This document shows positions 49,209-56,952 of a stretch of 64,000 nucleotides of DNA, in pieces; positions within the stretch are counted from its first letter, which is position 1; every line of letters starts with the position of its first letter. The notes beneath the pieces are model-generated. The model did no database searches. It worked only from the letters and a program-made list of their open reading frames with translations, and was not told the origin of the DNA. Made by a program: the position numbers and the translations under genes. The stretch is from contig NZ_JPUG01000062.1 in assembly GCF_000739015.1 (NCBI RefSeq), positions 372,001 through 436,000 on the forward strand, given 5' to 3'. The DNA is from Microvirga sp. BSC39. Its GTDB lineage: Bacteria; Pseudomonadota; Alphaproteobacteria; Rhizobiales; Beijerinckiaceae.

Positions 49209-50035
49209 CACCACACCAGGACGTCCGAAAGCCCTCATCCCCTTGTGGGGATGGGGTGCCGGGCGGAGGGCCGCAAAGTCAGCGCGCCGTACCCGACGCA
49301 GAAAACGCGCGGCTCCTGGATCGTCTCTTCCCTCTCCCGTGTGGGAGAGGGGCAGGGGTGAGGGTGTGCGGCTTCACCAGCCCGGCGCCATCGCTTCCGC
49401 TGCACCCTGCCTCGCGTCGTGTCTTCTTCGGCACCGGCCTTCCCTCGCCCCAACCCTCTCCCGCACGGGAGAGGGAGACCCGCGCCTTGACGTTCGACGC
49501 CTCACCGGGCCGAACCCTGCCCCCTCCCGCCAGGAGGAGGGAAACGGCACGCCCCTGCCCGACCCGCCCACACTCCGCGACAGGGTGAAGCCCACGAGGA
49601 AGCCCGGCGACGCGGAGCCGATCCCGCCCTGGCGACAGGCCTCGTCCATGAGGTCGAAGGAGAGCGCTTCAGATCAGCCCCCGGCTCTGAGGGCCATCAC
49701 GGCCGCAATCGCCCGCTGCGGCAGCTTGACGATAGTTGCGATGAGCGCCCCCAGCACGAGGGCCGACCCGCTGAGCCAAGCGGGAGCGGTCCTGCCGCAG
49801 GTCTCGCAAGCCTGTGATCGCGGGTGGACGATCCTGGTACGATCCAGGTCCGCTGAAACAAACCGCGCGTGACGAGCAGCTTGGCTCTCACCTTCCACAC
49901 CATAGCATCGAGCCGGGCTGCACGACACGCCACCCTCGATTGTCTCCCCTCCCGGGGCCTTGACCGGCCCCGGGGCCGAGAACCTGTGCCCTTTCATTCA
50001 TTCCTTCCCGTCCCCATTACCTCGAGAGATTCATC
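49209..50035. other. Gene-poor stretch with palindromic repeats
   Basis: About 830 bp without a convincing gene. It contains CATCCCC/GGGGATG around TTGT at 49236-49253, and the 22-bp palindrome CCCTCTCCC-N4-GGGAGAGGG twice (49330-49351 and 49454-49475), plus a weaker CCCTCCCGCC copy near 49520. These look like intergenic repetitive palindromes. A minus-strand frame at 49674-49997 ends in a hydrophobic helix, but has no ribosome site, so I did not call it. Confidence 0.6.
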
Positions 50036-50482
50036 GTGATCCAGGACGACATTCCCCTCTGCATCATGCCCAATTTCGACGACACGCTGCGCCGCCTGTC
50101 GGACCTGCTCATGGCGTACAAGATCTGCCGCCGGCGCACCTGCCGGTGGCACGAGAGCTGCCAGGGCGGGTTCGGGCCGCCCTGCTACCTGCAGCAGCGC
50201 AACCTCTTCGCCGATGCGGTCCGCTACGAGCTGGACGAATACCGGAACTATTGGACCCCGCAGCGCCGCAGGGCGAAGACCCGGACGCCCTGGGGGCGTC
50301 GTAGCCGGGATGCGGCCGTGCACGAGGCCCGGGCGGAGGGCGGGCCGGTCTTGGGCGGCGGCGCACCCTCGGGGTGCCGGCCAGCCAACGAAAAGGGCGG
50401 CCCTGGAGCCGCCCTTGTCCGTATGCGTCGAGGCCATGCCTCCGTTGGGGCCGCTCCTCTGTTGGGGCTGGGCCTCCGGTGA
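50036..50482 (+). CDS. Cysteine-rich hypothetical protein
   Basis: Starts at GTG 50036 after GAGAG. The first 80 residues look like a real small domain: helix FDDTLRRLSDLLMAYKI followed by Cys31-x4-Cys36-x5-Cys42-x7-Cys50, a possible metal or disulfide cluster, then FADAVRYELDEYRNYW. The last 60 residues are Ala/Gly/Arg-rich and run through a terminator stem, so the genuine end may be nearer residue 85 with a frameshift, or the tail is simply unstructured. No family recognised. Confidence 0.5.
   Translation: MIQDDIPLCIMPNFDDTLRRLSDLLMAYKICRRRTCRWHESCQGGFGPPCYLQQRNLFADAVRYELDEYRNYWTPQRRRAKTRTPWGRRSRDAAVHEARAEGGPVLGGGAPSGCRPANEKGGPGAALVRMRRGHASVGAAPLLGLGLR
50393..50416 (-). terminator. Terminator of the RTX-repeat gene
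   Basis: AAGGGCGGC and GCCGCCCTT form a 9-bp stem around CCTGGA, followed on the minus strand by four T residues. It lies inside the tail of the Cys-rich frame. Confidence 0.65.
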
Positions 50483-50493
50483 GGCTGGGCCTC

Positions 50494-51036
50494 TCAGAAC
50501 AGGAAGTCGTCCGCCGTGAGCGTGCCCTTGAAGCCCTGGAGCACGATGGTGCCGGTGCCGGTCTCCACCACCGTGGCGCCGCCCTTGATGGCGATCGTGA
50601 GCTGCTCGAAGGCAGTCACGCCCGTGTTGCGCAGGTCGAGGAGGTCGTCGGCCTGGTTGAAGTCGCGGATGCGGTCGCGGCCGAAGTTCATGTCGAAGGC
50701 GAAGGTGTCCTGGCCCTTGCCGCCGCGCAGGAAATCCGCCCCCGCGCCGCCGTTGATCACGTCGTTGCCGTCGCCGCCGAAGATCCTGTCGGAGCCGTCG
50801 CCGCCGAGCACCGTATCGTTGCCGGTGCCGCCCTGGAGATGATCCACCCCGGCGCCGCCGTCGATGCTGTCGTCGCCCGCGCCGGCGAAGACGATGTCGC
50901 GGCCCTGGCCCGCATCGACGGTGTCGTTGCCCGCCCCGCCGTAGATGCGGTCGTTGCCGTTATAGCCCTTGATGAGGTCCGTCCCCTTGCTGCCGCGCAG
51001 CAGGTCGGCCCCGCAGCCCCCGAAATACTTAGCCAT
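50494..51036 (-). CDS. RTX-repeat calcium-binding protein
   Basis: 180 residues. About eight GGxGxDxxx-type nonapeptides fill residues 10-115 (GYNGNDRIYGGAGNDTV, GGDGSDRIFGGDGNDVI); these bind calcium and fold after type I secretion. The C-terminal part FDMNFGRDRIRDFNQADDLL and LQGFKGTLTADDFLF matches the secretion-signal region seen in other RTX proteins. There is no catalytic domain, so it may be a surface or matrix protein. ATG 51036 (MAKYFGG) is preceded by GAAGG. Confidence 0.93.
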   Translation of the reverse strand: MAKYFGGCGADLLRGSKGTDLIKGYNGNDRIYGGAGNDTVDAGQGRDIVFAGAGDDSIDGGAGVDHLQGGTGNDTVLGGDGSDRIFGGDGNDVINGGAGADFLRGGKGQDTFAFDMNFGRDRIRDFNQADDLLDLRNTGVTAFEQLTIAIKGGATVVETGTGTIVLQGFKGTLTADDFLF

Positions 51037-51223
51037 TTCCAACCTTCGGTCTTTGATTTCAAACAGGATGTTCAACAATGAAGCGGAACGTTGTCCGCAG
51101 CCTCTTCGATATCACGTTCCGGTAGGCCAGTTAGGAATTTCGGCCCAGTGAGCTGTTTGGTCGCTGGACGCAAAAATGGCCGGGGAGCGCCCGGCCATGA
51201 GGTTCAGTCCGTGCTGTCCGGCG

Positions 51224-51382
51224 TCAGAGCCGTCCCATCAGCAGCAGGATGATCAGGATGACGAGGACGACGCCCAAGAGGCCGCTCGGGCCGTAGCCCC
51301 AGCCGCGGCTGTGCGGCCAGGCCGGCACGGCGCCGATGAGAAGCAGGATGACCAGAATGAGCAGGATGGTGCTGATGCCCAT
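51224..51382 (-). CDS. DUF3309 family small membrane protein (52 aa)
   Basis: 52 residues: two hydrophobic helices (ISTILLILVILLLIGAVPAW and LLGVVLVILIILLLMG) around PHSRGWGYGPSG, the DUF3309 pattern. AAGGAG precedes ATG 51382. Function unknown. An EcfG-type promoter lies upstream and the gene is divergent from nepR-ecfG, so it is probably a general stress protein. Confidence 0.92.
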   Translation of the reverse strand: MGISTILLILVILLLIGAVPAWPHSRGWGYGPSGLLGVVLVILIILLLMGRL

Positions 51383-51435
51383 GGAAATTCTCCTTGGTGG
51401 CGCGCCTTGGAAACGGCCGCGCTTCATGGGTGGGA

Positions 51436-51460
51436 AACTTGGCCGTTGGGAAATGGTTCC
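51436..51460 (-). promoter_or_regulatory. EcfG-type promoter for the DUF3309 gene
   Basis: On the minus strand GGAAC (51460-51456), 16 bases, AGTT (51439-51436). The predicted start lies about 45 bases before ATG 51382. Confidence 0.6.
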
Positions 51461-51519
51461 CGCTTCTCCGAGCGTCGCTATTGCCTGTGGATGAGTTCCG
51501 AAGGGGTAGGTTCCGGGGC

Positions 51520-51544
51520 GGAACGATCACAAATGCCTGACGTT
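51520..51544 (+). promoter_or_regulatory. EcfG promoter of nepR-ecfG
   Basis: GGAAC at 51520-51524, 16 bases, CGTT at 51541-51544: a perfect match to the EcfG consensus, consistent with autoactivation of the stress operon. Confidence 0.85.
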
Positions 51545-51621
51545 ACCTCCTCGGCGATTGGGTGCCGCTTTCAGCGCGGTCCCAGCGGGAGGTCGCTAGT
51601 CCCGATTGTCCAGGACAACCT

Positions 51622-51849
51622 ATGCAGAAGAAGAATCCGAACATCATGCGCAACGACGATACAGAAAACGTTCCTGGCCTTCACGGATCGTCCTCTCCGG
51701 CCCTGAGCCGCTCGGTGCAGGCTCAGATCGGCCAGCGGCTGCGTCAGTTCTACGAGACGCTGGCGCTGGGCGAGCAGCCGGTTCCGGACCGGTTCATCGA
51801 GATCATCAATCGGCTGGACGAGCGCAAGCCGGAGAAGCATCAGTCATGA
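51622..51849 (+). CDS. nepR: NepR anti-sigma factor
   Basis: 75 residues. The conserved two-helix segment is AQIGQRLRQFYETLALGEQP followed by VPDRFIEIINRLDER, the NepR signature. NepR holds EcfG inactive until the phosphorylated response regulator PhyR titrates it away. ATG 51622 is chosen (AGGA 6 bases upstream); 51646 is an alternative. The stop overlaps the ecfG start. No phyR gene is in the window. Confidence 0.92.
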   Translation: MQKKNPNIMRNDDTENVPGLHGSSSPALSRSVQAQIGQRLRQFYETLALGEQPVPDRFIEIINRLDERKPEKHQS

Positions 51850-52394
51850 GTATCAGTACCGATCTGCGCGATTCCATGCTCAAGGCGACGCCAAACCTAC
51901 GAGCCTTCGCCATTTCGCTGACGAACAACGTGGACCGCGCCGACGACCTCGTTCAGGAAACCCTGATGCGGGCGATCGCCAATATCGAGCGCTTCCAGCC
52001 CGGCACCAACATGCAGGCCTGGCTCTTCACCATCCTGCGCAACCTGTTCCATTCCGAATACCGCAAGCGCCGCCGCGAGGTCGAGGATGCGGACGGCAAG
52101 TACGCCGCCACCCTCTCGGTCGCGCCCGACCAGATGCCCCATCTCGATTTCGAGGATCTGCAGAAGGCCCTGGCGCGCCTGCCCCACGACCAGCGCGAGG
52201 CGCTGCTGCTGGTGGGGGCCTCCGGGTTCTCCTACGAGCAGGCGGCGGAGATCTGCGGCTGCGCGGTGGGCACCATCAAGAGCCGCGTCAACCGGGCCCG
52301 CAACCGCCTCGCCGAGCTGATGCACCTCACCGACGTGGAGGAGGATCTCGGCCCGGACCGCGTCACCCTCTCGGTGATGCACGCGGTCGCCTGA
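51846..52394 (+). CDS. ecfG: General stress response ECF sigma factor EcfG
   Basis: 182 residues. Region 2: NNVDRADDLVQETLMRAIANI and MQAWLFTILRNLFHSEYRKRR. Region 4: LARLPHDQREALLLVGASGF and CAVGTIKSRVNRARNRLAEL. Directly after nepR, with overlapping start (ATGA), which together with the GGAAC-N16-CGTT promoter identifies EcfG. It directs RNA polymerase to stress genes; several candidate targets lie in this window. Confidence 0.95.
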   Translation: MSISTDLRDSMLKATPNLRAFAISLTNNVDRADDLVQETLMRAIANIERFQPGTNMQAWLFTILRNLFHSEYRKRRREVEDADGKYAATLSVAPDQMPHLDFEDLQKALARLPHDQREALLLVGASGFSYEQAAEICGCAVGTIKSRVNRARNRLAELMHLTDVEEDLGPDRVTLSVMHAVA

Positions 52395-52444
52395 TCTGCC
52401 CTCAGGAAGCCTTCCATCAACAGGCGCACCTGTCGGAGCGCCTA

Positions 52445-52516
52445 ACGATGCTCTTGCTTATCGAGGAAGCATCGGATCAATCCCAAAAGTGCAGATCTAC
52501 TTTTGGGTCCGATGCT
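52445..52516. repeat. Two-hairpin intergenic repeat, copy 6 (partial)
   Basis: Only the end of the first hairpin (ACGATGCT) and the complete second hairpin remain: GCATCGGATCAATCCCAAAA ... TTTTGGGTCCGATGC (52469-52515). It abuts the TAA of infA at 52517-52519 and probably ends both convergent transcripts. Confidence 0.82.
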
Positions 52517-52798
52517 TTAGCGACGCCGGAACTGCTGGTTGCCGCGCTGCGGCGGACGCGGACCGGAAGAGGCACCCGAATCCTTGTGACGGAAGATGAG
52601 ACGGCCCTTCTCGAGATCGTAGGGCGACATCTCGACAGTCACGCGGTCACCAGCCAGCGTCTTGATGCGGTTCTTCTTCATCTTGCCGGCCGTGTACGCG
52701 ATGACCTCGTGCCCGTTGTCGAGCTGCACGCGGTAGCGGGCGTCGGGCAGAATTTCGGTCACAAGTCCTTCAAAGGTGATCAGTTCTTCCTTTGCCAT
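52517..52798 (-). CDS. infA: Translation initiation factor IF-1
   Basis: 93 residues. The S1/OB fold is fully conserved ([58 protein letters not shown]). The usual protein is 72 residues; here a 20-residue Arg/Gly/Gln-rich tail ([13 protein letters not shown]) is added, as in some relatives. It binds the 30S A site during initiation. A repeat hairpin abuts its stop. Confidence 0.97.
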   Translation of the reverse strand: MAKEELITFEGLVTEILPDARYRVQLDNGHEVIAYTAGKMKKNRIKTLAGDRVTVEMSPYDLEKGRLIFRHKDSGASSGPRPPQRGNQQFRRR

Positions 52799-52856
52799 GC
52801 AAAGCCTTTCCTCATAACAAAAAAGCCGCCCCTCACCCGGAACGGCTCAGATGCGA

Positions 52857-52880
52857 GAGAACGTGCCGTAGCACGTTCTC
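52857..52880. repeat. Perfect 10-bp inverted repeat between csp and infA
   Basis: GAGAACGTGC and GCACGTTCTC around CGTA, 13 bp after the cold-shock gene stop (minus strand). A further GCCG/CGGC hairpin with TTTTTT on the minus strand lies at about 52822-52845 and probably completes the csp terminator. Confidence 0.6.
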
Positions 52881-52892
52881 CGGCATGAAACC

Positions 52893-53102
52893 TTAGGCGT
52901 TCTGCAGGTTCACTGCAGAAGCGCGGCCGGTGCGCTGGTCGGTCTGAAGCTCATAGGAGATCTTCTGACCTTCGCGCAAGCCGCGCATGCCGGCGCGCTC
53001 AAGCGCCGTGGCGTGAACGAACACGTCCTTGCCGCCGTTGTCGGGCTGGATGAAACCATAACCCTTGGTTTCATTGTACCACTTCACGGTTCCCTGTTCC
53101 AT
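52893..53102 (-). CDS. Cold-shock domain protein (CspA type)
   Basis: 69 residues, the family length. The RNP1 motif KGYGFIQPD and RNP2 motif DVFVHATAL are intact in the OB fold. It is an RNA chaperone binding single-stranded nucleic acid. ATG 53102 (MEQGTVKWYNE) is the conserved start with AAGGGAA upstream; a 10-residue extension is not conserved-looking. Confidence 0.96.
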   Translation of the reverse strand: MEQGTVKWYNETKGYGFIQPDNGGKDVFVHATALERAGMRGLREGQKISYELQTDQRTGRASAVNLQNA

Positions 53103-53338
53103 GGGGAATTCCCTTTTCACTGTCGTTTGCACGTGGATGCGAGCTTAAAAGCCAGACACCCGTTAGTCGATAGATGGTAGAGTAAGGAACGTGCGCCCGG
53201 CAGTGCCAAAGCGGGAAGCCCAGTCGTCCGGCCAAATGTCGATGAAGATTAGGTAGGGTACGGATGGGGCAAATGCAAGGCAAAGCCCAGGGTTCCTTCC
53301 CCGGGAACTCCTCGCTGGATGCCTTGCCGGCCCGGCTT

Positions 53339-53593
53339 CTAGCGGCTGCCCCGTATGCCGGAGATCACGCCCTGCAGGGCCTCCTCCCCTGGAGGCGTGA
53401 AGCGGATCTCGGTCCCGTCGGCCTCGATCAGGCCCCGGCCCGTGAGCTCCTCCACGGCGGCCTCGCTCGCCTTGTGGCCGGCTCCGTCCTTCTGCACCAC
53501 GCTGCGCACCATCTGGCCGCTCGACAGCTGGTGATAGGCCGCGAAGGCGAACACCGCCAGCGCCTCGTCGCTCAATCCGGACAGATCCGCCAT
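53339..53593 (-). CDS. Small hypothetical protein, possible winged-helix fold (84 aa)
   Basis: 84 residues from ATG 53593 with GAGGTGG upstream. The pattern of helices (ALAVFAFAAYHQLSSGQMV, ASEAAVEELTGRGLIEADG) followed by a β-strand pair (GTEIRFTPPGEEAL) resembles a small winged helix-turn-helix, but this is only an impression. No family recognised. The 236 bp between it and csp hold the csp leader. Confidence 0.65.
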   Translation of the reverse strand: MADLSGLSDEALAVFAFAAYHQLSSGQMVRSVVQKDGAGHKASEAAVEELTGRGLIEADGTEIRFTPPGEEALQGVISGIRGSR

Positions 53594-53701
53594 CACCCAC
53601 CTCGCTTGCCGTTGAAGATATCCACCCTCTCAATGCGAAGGCTCCCTGACCGTTCAAGCGGAGCGGCAAAAACAGGCGGCGCAAGGCTGCTTCAGCGGCC
53701 A

Positions 53702-53726
53702 GGAACAGACGTCCACGCCATACGTT
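53702..53726 (+). promoter_or_regulatory. EcfG promoter for the BON-domain gene
   Basis: GGAAC at 53702-53706, 16 bases, CGTT at 53723-53726: perfect EcfG consensus, 57 bases before the ATG. Confidence 0.8.
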
Positions 53727-53783
53727 GGTCGCGCGTGAGCGGGCTATCCAGGAGCCCGGACGAGAGCAAGGAGGAGCGCACTC

Positions 53784-54614
53784 ATGGCCAACGATCGCAA
53801 CCGCTACGGCAACCAGGATCCCGGCTGGCGCGACCGCGAGGATGACGGCTACATCGCCCGCCGCGGCTTCGGCAACCGCAGCGCCGGCTACGACCGCCGC
53901 TCGGGCGAGGGTGATAGTCGCGGCCGCGAACGCGACTTTGGGGATTCGGCCGGCTACGGCACCGGCGGTTCGGCCCTCGACTGGCACGACGTGGTCGGCG
54001 AGGAGCGCGGTCAGGGGCGTCCCTTGTTCGACACCGACCGTCGGCACGATCCGGACCGGTTCGGGCAGGACCGCTACGGGCGCGACCGCCAAGGATCGGA
54101 GAGCTTCGGCCGCGGCTCGCGCGACTACAACGAGGAGCGCGGCTTCTTCGAGCGGGCCGGCGACGAGGTGCGATCCTGGTTCGGGGATGATGACGCGGAG
54201 CGCCGCCGCGACCGTGACGTGCGCGAGACCGGCCAGCATCGCGGCCGTGGGCCGAAAGGCTATCAGCGCTCCGATGCCCGCATCCTCGAGGACGTGAACG
54301 ACCGCCTCACCGAGGATCCGCACATCGACGCCTCCGAGATCGACGTGAGGGTCGAGAACCGCGAAGTCACCCTCACCGGAACGGTCAACAGCCGCTTCGA
54401 GAAGCGCCACGCCGAGGACATCGTCGAAGCCGTTTCCGGCGTCACCCATGTGCAGAACAACCTGCGCATCCAGCAGGCGGCGGATGCGGGCATCGCCGGC
54501 TCGATGATGTCCGGCGCAGGAGCCGCAGGCGCCGGCAGCACCGGGACTCCGGCAACCGGCACCGCGACCTCCAGCGGCCGCAGGTCCGGCGGGACTTCTG
54601 GCAGCGGCGTCTGA
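53784..54614 (+). CDS. BON-domain stress protein with Arg/Gly/Asp-rich N-terminus
   Basis: 276 residues. The first 150 are low-complexity and highly charged (GNRSAGYDRRSGEGDSRGRE) and contain an ERAGDEVRSWFGDDDAERR motif (SWFGD-like). A BON domain follows at about residues 165-235 (ARILEDVNDRLTEDPHIDAS, VTLTGTVNSRFEKRHAEDI). The tail is Gly/Ala/Ser-rich. BON domains bind membranes or peptidoglycan. The perfect EcfG promoter makes it a likely general stress gene. AAGGAG precedes the ATG. Confidence 0.88.
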   Translation: MANDRNRYGNQDPGWRDREDDGYIARRGFGNRSAGYDRRSGEGDSRGRERDFGDSAGYGTGGSALDWHDVVGEERGQGRPLFDTDRRHDPDRFGQDRYGRDRQGSESFGRGSRDYNEERGFFERAGDEVRSWFGDDDAERRRDRDVRETGQHRGRGPKGYQRSDARILEDVNDRLTEDPHIDASEIDVRVENREVTLTGTVNSRFEKRHAEDIVEAVSGVTHVQNNLRIQQAADAGIAGSMMSGAGAAGAGSTGTPATGTATSSGRRSGGTSGSGV

Positions 54615-54754
54615 CGCTTCTCCGACCCGAACACCGCCGATTTACCAGGATGTGCTTCTCCCCTTGGGGATGATGCGCATCCGTCGCAACAAGACCTTTA
54701 CCTTTCCCCAACCGCGATGAGGCCCCATATGGGACGGAAAGGAAGAGGACATCG

Positions 54755-55132
54755 ATGGCAGGCATTTCCGTCACGCTCGAAGGCGACAACATCCAGCTGG
54801 CGTTCCAGAAGGACGAACAATCCACCGCCGTGGTCATGGACCCCCATGCTGCGCGCTCGCTGGTGAGAGCCGTGAGCCAACTTCTCGCCGCCATCGGCGA
54901 GAGTGTCGGAGAGGAGGGCGAGGACATGCCGGAGGAGCTGGTCGACGTGACCTCCCAGACCATTGACATCGGCATGGACGAGCACGGGATGGCCGTGGTG
55001 GCCCTCCAGGCCGGTGCGATGCCGCCTTTCCTGCTTCGCCTGAAGGACGATGAGGCAAGGCACATCGCTCAAAGCCTGCTCGAGATCCTCAACAGCCCCC
55101 GCGACGCCCGTGTTTCGCACGGAGATCACTAG
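54755..55132 (+). CDS. Hypothetical protein (125 aa)
   Basis: 125 residues with GGAAGAGG before the ATG. Soluble and acidic. Two β/α units are suggested by ISVTLEGDNIQLAFQKDE and TIDIGMDEHGMAVVALQA, and the helices AARSLVRAVSQLLAAIG and EARHIAQSLLEIL lie in similar places, hinting at an internal duplication. No family recognised. Confidence 0.75.
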   Translation: MAGISVTLEGDNIQLAFQKDEQSTAVVMDPHAARSLVRAVSQLLAAIGESVGEEGEDMPEELVDVTSQTIDIGMDEHGMAVVALQAGAMPPFLLRLKDDEARHIAQSLLEILNSPRDARVSHGDH

Positions 55133-55266
55133 GCTTAACCAATCTTCCTCAAGGTCATGAGAAAAGCATTGATCCGAAGCCGGCCGCCTGACATAAGTTA
55201 CTTTATAACTTTTCTTATGCCTGTTCCGATGCCGCAGCAGCATCCTCAGGCAGCCGGGATATTGTC

Positions 55267-56847
55267 ATGGCGGATTGGTCAGCAGGCTATGTTGTCGATG
55301 TCGAGTATACGCACGGCTTCTATCAGGAGCTGACACCGAGCCTCCTCGGCTTTCTGTCGCTTCTGCAGGGGGTGCAGGCACCGGATCTCGGCTCGTCGTC
55401 GCTGTCCTATTGCGAGCTCGGATGCGGCCAGGGCTTCTCGACGAACCTCCTGGCGGCTGCCAATCCGCACATCCAGTTCCACGCCACCGACTTCAATCCC
55501 AGCCACGTCGTCGGCGCCAAGAGCCTCGCCCAGGCAGCGCAACTGAAGAATGTCCACTTCTACGACGACAGCTTCGCCGAGTTCGTGAACCGGAGCGAGC
55601 TGCCTGACTTCGACTTCATTACCCTGCACGGGATCTACAGCTGGATTTCCCCTGAGAACCGCCGGAGCATCGTCGAGTTCATCCGCCGGACGCTCAAGCC
55701 CGGCGGTCTTGTCTACATCTCCTACAACACCATGCCGGGCTGGGCCTCCATGATGCCGCTCCGGCGCCTGCTCCTGGAGCATACCGCAGCTCAAGGAGCG
55801 CAGCTCTCCCCCCAGTCGCGCGTCTCGGCCTTCCTGCAACTTGCCGATAAGCTCGGCAAACTGGATATGCGCTTTCTTGCCAGCCATCCGAAGCTGGAGA
55901 AGAAGATCGAGCGACTGAAGGGCCAGAATCAGAACTACATCTTTCACGAGTACTTCAACCAGGACTCCAACCCCTTCTACTTCACGGATCTCGCCGAGGA
56001 GCTCGCTGAGGCGAAGCTCACCTGGGTTGGCCCGGCCAATGCGTTGGACACTCTGGACGAGATCAATCTGACGAAAGAGCAGCGGGAATTCCTCGCTGGG
56101 ATTGACGATATTCCCCTTCGTCAGATGACCCGCGATCACATCGTCGACCAGCAATTCCGTCGCGACATCTTCATCAAGGGTCCCGTCCGCCTCTCAGCCT
56201 ATCAGACGCGGGAGAAGTGGCTCGACACACGCTTTGCTCTGACGATGAAGGGATCCAAGATCCCCCGCGAGATGCGCGGGATGCGAGTTGCGATCAAGCT
56301 GCAGGATGGCATCTACGATCCTCTCATTACCGTTCTTGAGCAAGGGCCGCGGACGCTGCGCGAGATCATGGCCGCGCCCACGCTCGCCGCATTCAACTTC
56401 AACAGGCTTGTCCAGGCTCTTACCATCTTGGTGGCCCAGGGCGCCTGCTCCCCTTGCCTGCCGGAGCGGGGCACCGCCGAGCGGAAGCTTCAGGTGGATT
56501 GCTTCAACAGGGCCGTCGCGGACCAGTCGCGCTTCGAGCGCAAGTTCAGCTATTTCGCCTCTCCCGTTACCGGCGGCGGCATCTCGGCTGACCGCATGGC
56601 TCAGCTCATGTGGTTGTCCCTGCAGGATAAGGAACCGGACATCACCCGCTTCGTCGGGCATGTTCTATCTGCTGCGGGTCAGCGCTTGATGCAGGACGGC
56701 AAGCCGCTCGAGGGTAAGGCCCATGAGGCGGAGCTTCAGCAGCGTGTCGCGGAGTTCGAGCAGAATACGCTCGGCGTGTGGACGGCCCTTGGCCTGAATA
56801 CGTCCTCTTCTCAGGAATCCTCCAAGCCGACGAGACTGCGCGCCTGA
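55267..56847 (+). CDS. Class I methyltransferase with methyltransferase regulatory domain
   Basis: 526 residues. SAM motif I is YCELGCGQGFSTNLLAAANP (about residues 47-66), followed by FHATDFNPSHVVGA and FDFITLHGIYSWI. A long C-terminal region from about residue 200 (YIFHEYFNQDSNPFYFTDLA) matches the predicted methyltransferase regulatory domain. Substrate unknown; related proteins occur near surface-polysaccharide genes. It is followed by nucleotidyltransferase-like and metallophosphoesterase genes on the same strand. Confidence 0.9.
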   Translation: MADWSAGYVVDVEYTHGFYQELTPSLLGFLSLLQGVQAPDLGSSSLSYCELGCGQGFSTNLLAAANPHIQFHATDFNPSHVVGAKSLAQAAQLKNVHFYDDSFAEFVNRSELPDFDFITLHGIYSWISPENRRSIVEFIRRTLKPGGLVYISYNTMPGWASMMPLRRLLLEHTAAQGAQLSPQSRVSAFLQLADKLGKLDMRFLASHPKLEKKIERLKGQNQNYIFHEYFNQDSNPFYFTDLAEELAEAKLTWVGPANALDTLDEINLTKEQREFLAGIDDIPLRQMTRDHIVDQQFRRDIFIKGPVRLSAYQTREKWLDTRFALTMKGSKIPREMRGMRVAIKLQDGIYDPLITVLEQGPRTLREIMAAPTLAAFNFNRLVQALTILVAQGACSPCLPERGTAERKLQVDCFNRAVADQSRFERKFSYFASPVTGGGISADRMAQLMWLSLQDKEPDITRFVGHVLSAAGQRLMQDGKPLEGKAHEAELQQRVAEFEQNTLGVWTALGLNTSSSQESSKPTRLRA

Positions 56848-56952
56848 CGGGGCTTCACCTCTTCGGCATTAAGCTGAGCAGCTACGGAACTTCATGAATG
56901 CCATTCGGTTGTCGAACGCGGGGCATCATTGGCCGCGCTTCGGACAGGGCCT

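Noticed and set aside
49674..49997. Minus-strand frame of 107 codons ending in a hydrophobic helix
   Set aside because: No ribosome site, odd composition in the first 70 residues, no family; could be a gene remnant but cannot be supported.
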